A DNA stretch of 64,000 nt from Hydrogenophaga sp. PAMC20947. GTDB lineage: Bacteria > Pseudomonadota > Gammaproteobacteria > Burkholderiales > Burkholderiaceae_C. A program made the translations under genes and the position numbers. The notes below the pieces were generated by a model. The model searched no databases. It was not told where the DNA came from and saw only the letters and a program-made list of their open reading frames with translations. The stretch covers positions 2,418,001 through 2,482,000 of the forward strand of contig NZ_CP039252.1 in the NCBI RefSeq assembly GCF_004795855.1, written 5' to 3'. Below, in pieces: positions 61,407-64,000 of the stretch (position 1 is the stretch's first letter; every line of letters starts with the position of its first letter).

Positions 61407-62693
61407 TCAGCTGGGCCGACCCGCAATCACGGTGCGCTCGACCACGCGTTCATCCCCCAGCACGATCAGCGCAAAGAGCAATTCTTCCAGGCTGTTGGTC
61501 TGCTGGGTCTTTCGGGCCAGAATCGGTGTGGCTTCGGGGTTGAGCACCACAAAATCGGCCTCACAACCCGGCTGCAAATTGCCGACCACTCCACCCAGGC
61601 CCAACGCTTCGGCAGCACCGGTCGTGTGTTGCCACCAGAGTTGTGAAGGTCGCAAGCTCAGTCCCGTTTTGCTTTGCCCTTCGCGCCCCACGCAATAGGC
61701 CGCGAGCATGGTCTTGAAGGGCGAAAAGCTCGTGCCGCCCCCCACATCGCTGGCGAGCCCATAGCGCATGCCGGCGGCATCGGCGGCCGCAAAATCAAAA
61801 AACCCGCTGCCCAGAAACAGATTGCTCGTGGGGCAAACCGCCGCAACGGCGCCTGAGCGCTGCATGAGCACCCGGTCGGCATGGCTGAAATGGATGCAGT
61901 GCGCATAAATGGCCCGCTGGCGCATCAGACCCGCATCGCCATAAATGCCCAGGTAAGAAGCGGCATCCGGGAACAGCTCGCGCGCCCATCGGATTTCATC
62001 GAGATTTTCAGCCACGTGCGACTGGATCCACACGTCGGCGTATTTCGCCGCCAGCTCGCCGGCTCCCCGCAATTGCGCGGGTGAGCTGGTGGGGGCGAAG
62101 CGTGGGGTGATCGCATAGCCCAGCCGATCCACGCCATGCCAGCGCTGGATCAACGCTTCGGTATCGATCAGACTTTGCTCGGTCTCGTCGCGCACGCCGT
62201 CCGGGCTGTGGCGGTCCTGCAGCACCTTGCCAGTGATGAAGCGCAGCCCGCGCTCGCGCGCCGCCTCAAATGCAGCGGTCACCGATGCGGGGTGGGACGT
62301 GGCGAAGGTGAGCGCCGTGGTGACCCCATGGCGCTGCAGCTCATCGAAGAAAAAATCGGCAACGCTGCGGGCGTATGCCGGATCGTAGAAGCGGGCTTCG
62401 TGAGGAAAGGTGTAGTTTTCCAGCCAGGGAAGCAGCCCGTCGGCCGGCGCACCAATGACATCGGTCTGCGGGTAATGCACATGCATGTCCACAAAGCCGG
62501 GCGCCATGATCCTGCCCCGCCAGTCGGTGGTGGGCACCTCGGCATAGCGGGCCTTCAGCGCGGCATGATCGCCGACATCCACCACCACCTGACGCCCATT
62601 TTCATTTTGGTCAACCACCAGCAAGCCGTCGTTGTCAAAGACGGGCTGGCGTTGGGAATCGAAGCGAAGGACGCTGGCACGGTAACAATGCAT
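61407..62693 (-). CDS. guaD: Guanine deaminase
   Basis: 428 residues. Amidohydrolase that converts guanine to xanthine. The metal site HVH is at 71-73 (FVDMHVHYPQTD), further ligands are in QSHVAENLDEI and AHCIHFSHADRV, and SDVGGGTSFSPF carries the final aspartate. The weak ribosome-binding site leaves the start slightly uncertain. The gene converges on cydB without a gap and follows a BMP-type binding-protein gene, forming a purine cluster. Confidence 0.94.
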   Translation of the reverse strand: MHCYRASVLRFDSQRQPVFDNDGLLVVDQNENGRQVVVDVGDHAALKARYAEVPTTDWRGRIMAPGFVDMHVHYPQTDVIGAPADGLLPWLENYTFPHEARFYDPAYARSVADFFFDELQRHGVTTALTFATSHPASVTAAFEAARERGLRFITGKVLQDRHSPDGVRDETEQSLIDTEALIQRWHGVDRLGYAITPRFAPTSSPAQLRGAGELAAKYADVWIQSHVAENLDEIRWARELFPDAASYLGIYGDAGLMRQRAIYAHCIHFSHADRVLMQRSGAVAAVCPTSNLFLGSGFFDFAAADAAGMRYGLASDVGGGTSFSPFKTMLAAYCVGREGQSKTGLSLRPSQLWWQHTTGAAEALGLGGVVGNLQPGCEADFVVLNPEATPILARKTQQTNSLEELLFALIVLGDERVVERTVIAGRPS

Positions 62694-62778
62694 AACCGAT
62701 CTACTGTAACGACAACCTGCACGGTCCTCATACGGACCTTTCTATGGGACGTATCGCGATCGTGATAATCCGCACAGT

Positions 62779-63876
62779 TCAATGCGTCAAACGTCCCACC
62801 ACGCCCTCAACCAGCCAGTTCATGCCCCGGATGTCGTCGTCCGACAGGCGGTGCCCCGCAGGAATCCTCACCTGACCCTCGTTGTCACGCACGTCGGCTC
62901 GGGCCGAAAACACGGCCCATTCGCCTCGGGCCAGGCTGGCCTGCAGCGCCAACACCTCTTCGCGCACCGTGGCTGGCACCTTGGGGCCAAAGCCGTCGAC
63001 CCGGATCATGCCGGTTTTCACGCCACCCCAGACCTGGCCACTCTTCCACCGCCCATCGAGCACGGCCTTCACGCGCTGGGTATAGTAATCGCCCCAGAGG
63101 TGGGTCACCGCTGCAACCTGTGCATCGGGCGCCACATGGCGCATGTCTGAGTGGTAGGCCACAGCCAGCTTGCCGCGCTCTTGCGCAGCGGCCATCACAG
63201 CGGTTGAGCCAGTGTGAAAAGCCAGCACTTCGGCACCCTGGTTCATCAGTGTCATGGCGGCTTCGCGCTCGCGAGGCGGATTGAACCATTCACCCAAAAA
63301 CACCACGCGCACGCTGGCTTTCGGATTGACCGAGCGCATGCCGAGGGAAAAGGCGTTGATGCCCTGCACCACCTCGGGAATCGGAAAGCCCGCCACAAAG
63401 CCCGCCTGGGTCGCCAGGCGACCCGCCGCTACACCGGCAAGATAACGGCCCTCGTAATAGCGTGCATTGGCGGTCGCCACGTTGGGGGCGGTCTTGTAAC
63501 CCGTGATGGACTCGAACTTCACCTCGGGAAATTCGCGCGCCACTTTGAGCGTGGGTTCCATGTAGCCAAAGCTGGGGGTGAAGATCAAGCGGTTGCCCTG
63601 CCGCGCCAGGTCCCGGATCACGCGCTCGGCATCGGGCCCCTCCGCCACGTTGTCCACAAAGCTGGTCTGCACTTGTTTGCCCAGCGCGGCTTCGACCGCC
63701 AGGCGACCCAGCTCGTGTTGCCGCACCCACCCGGCTTCTGAAAGAGGCGCAACGTACACAAAGGCCACTTTCAGCGGCGCCGCAGGCGACTCCGCACGGG
63801 CCGGCATGGAAAAGGGGATGAAAAAGCTGGCAGCCGCCAAAACGCAGACGCGCCGGGCCACGAGGTTTTTGTACAT
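62779..63876 (-). CDS. BMP-family ABC transporter substrate-binding protein
   Basis: 365 residues; signal peptide MYKNLVARRVCVLAAASFFIPFSMPARA, then KVAFVYVAPLSEAGWVRQHELGRLAVEAA and EVLAFHTGSTAVMAAAQERG. BMP-family proteins bind purine nucleosides or related compounds; this fits guanine deaminase downstream. AGAGGAAC stands before the ATG. Confidence 0.92.
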   Translation of the reverse strand: MYKNLVARRVCVLAAASFFIPFSMPARAESPAAPLKVAFVYVAPLSEAGWVRQHELGRLAVEAALGKQVQTSFVDNVAEGPDAERVIRDLARQGNRLIFTPSFGYMEPTLKVAREFPEVKFESITGYKTAPNVATANARYYEGRYLAGVAAGRLATQAGFVAGFPIPEVVQGINAFSLGMRSVNPKASVRVVFLGEWFNPPREREAAMTLMNQGAEVLAFHTGSTAVMAAAQERGKLAVAYHSDMRHVAPDAQVAAVTHLWGDYYTQRVKAVLDGRWKSGQVWGGVKTGMIRVDGFGPKVPATVREEVLALQASLARGEWAVFSARADVRDNEGQVRIPAGHRLSDDDIRGMNWLVEGVVGRLTH

Positions 63877-63903
63877 GGTGTTCCTCTACATGGCTTCCAG
63901 ACA

Positions 63904-63934
63904 GAAAAAAACGAGCCGGGGAAGCACCGGCTCG
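63904..63934 (-). terminator. Rho-independent terminator upstream of the BMP gene
   Basis: CGAGCCGG (63912-63919) pairs with CCGGCTCG (63927-63934) with a 7-base loop, followed on the minus strand by TTTTTTT. It ends a transcript entering from the right edge, probably the partial gene at 63943 onwards. Confidence 0.8.
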
Positions 63935-63942
63935 CTGTGTCT

Positions 63943-64000
63943 CTATTTTACCGCCTCCTTCATCCGCCAGTGCGCTGCGGCGGTAGGGGATCGGGTGGCG
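63943..64000 (-). CDS. C-terminal fragment of a protein running off the right edge
   Basis: The last 18 codons before a TAG at 63943 read ATRSPTAAAHWRMKEAVK. The stop is just upstream of the terminator stem, which supports a true gene end. Too short to identify; since guaD and a BMP protein are next, a purine-transport or oxidation gene is possible. Confidence 0.35.
   Translation of the reverse strand, partial: ATRSPTAAAHWRMKEAVK

Overview
The window looks like the chromosome of a GC-rich betaproteobacterium of the order Burkholderiales, probably Comamonadaceae (Hydrogenophaga/Acidovorax/Rhodoferax-like). The gene families, the tightly packed ATGA-overlapping operons and the dispersed GC-rich intergenic repeats all point that way; this is inference, as no rRNA gene or taxonomic marker is present.

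Layout. (1) 1-10.7 kb, all minus strand: an acyl-CoA ligase, two paralogous Liv-type binding proteins, livHMGF and a partial FadB-type bifunctional protein, apparently an uptake, activation and beta-oxidation block. (2) 10.9-11.5 kb: msrB-slyX. (3) 11.9-26.5 kb: fatty/organic-acid catabolism, with an AMP-forming ligase, etfBA, an IclR regulator, a 600-residue acyl-CoA dehydrogenase, and divergently a six-gene operon (FadB-type protein, thiolase, SDR, APH-type kinase, acyl-CoA dehydrogenase, acyl-CoA ligase). The last four resemble the set known from levulinate/4-hydroxyacid catabolism. (4) 26.5-36.4 kb: accessory region with gene-poor, disordered spacers. It holds merR/merTPFA with two MerR-type promoters in tandem, a membrane-anchored FMN/3Fe-4S glutamate-synthase-like protein coupled to an acetolactate-synthase-like enzyme, and a flavin monooxygenase. 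No transposase or integrase was seen. (5) 36.4-41.9 kb: a histidine phosphatase and a second complete Liv-type ABC operon with the binding protein last. (6) 42.3-45.9 kb: feoA-feoB plus a 44-residue Cys-rich FeoB partner, under a promoter with a perfect FNR/ANR box, a matching -10 element and a Fur-like box, divergent from an HPP/CBS membrane protein. (7) 46-49.2 kb: a candidate nuclease-fold protein divergent from a nuclease-helicase fusion. (8) 49.2-58.3 kb: small genes, an Lrp-type regulator divergent from ornithine cyclodeaminase across a perfect 14-bp inverted repeat, a CorC/HlyC-type protein, apaH, a DEAD-box helicase, a zinc metallopeptidase and dcd. (9) 58.35-61.4 kb: a GbsR/MarR-type regulator and cydAB-type quinol oxidase genes behind a perfect 20-bp palindrome and a perfect FNR box. 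(10) 61.4-64 kb: guanine deaminase and a BMP-family binding protein (purine salvage).

The window reads as a respiratory, metabolically flexible heterotroph that imports organic or amino acids through two Liv-type systems, activates and beta-oxidises acyl chains with electrons going to ETF, and adjusts iron uptake and a high-affinity oxidase to oxygen. The mercury-resistance region is the clearest acquired element. All functions are inferred from reading protein motifs and gene context; no database search was run.
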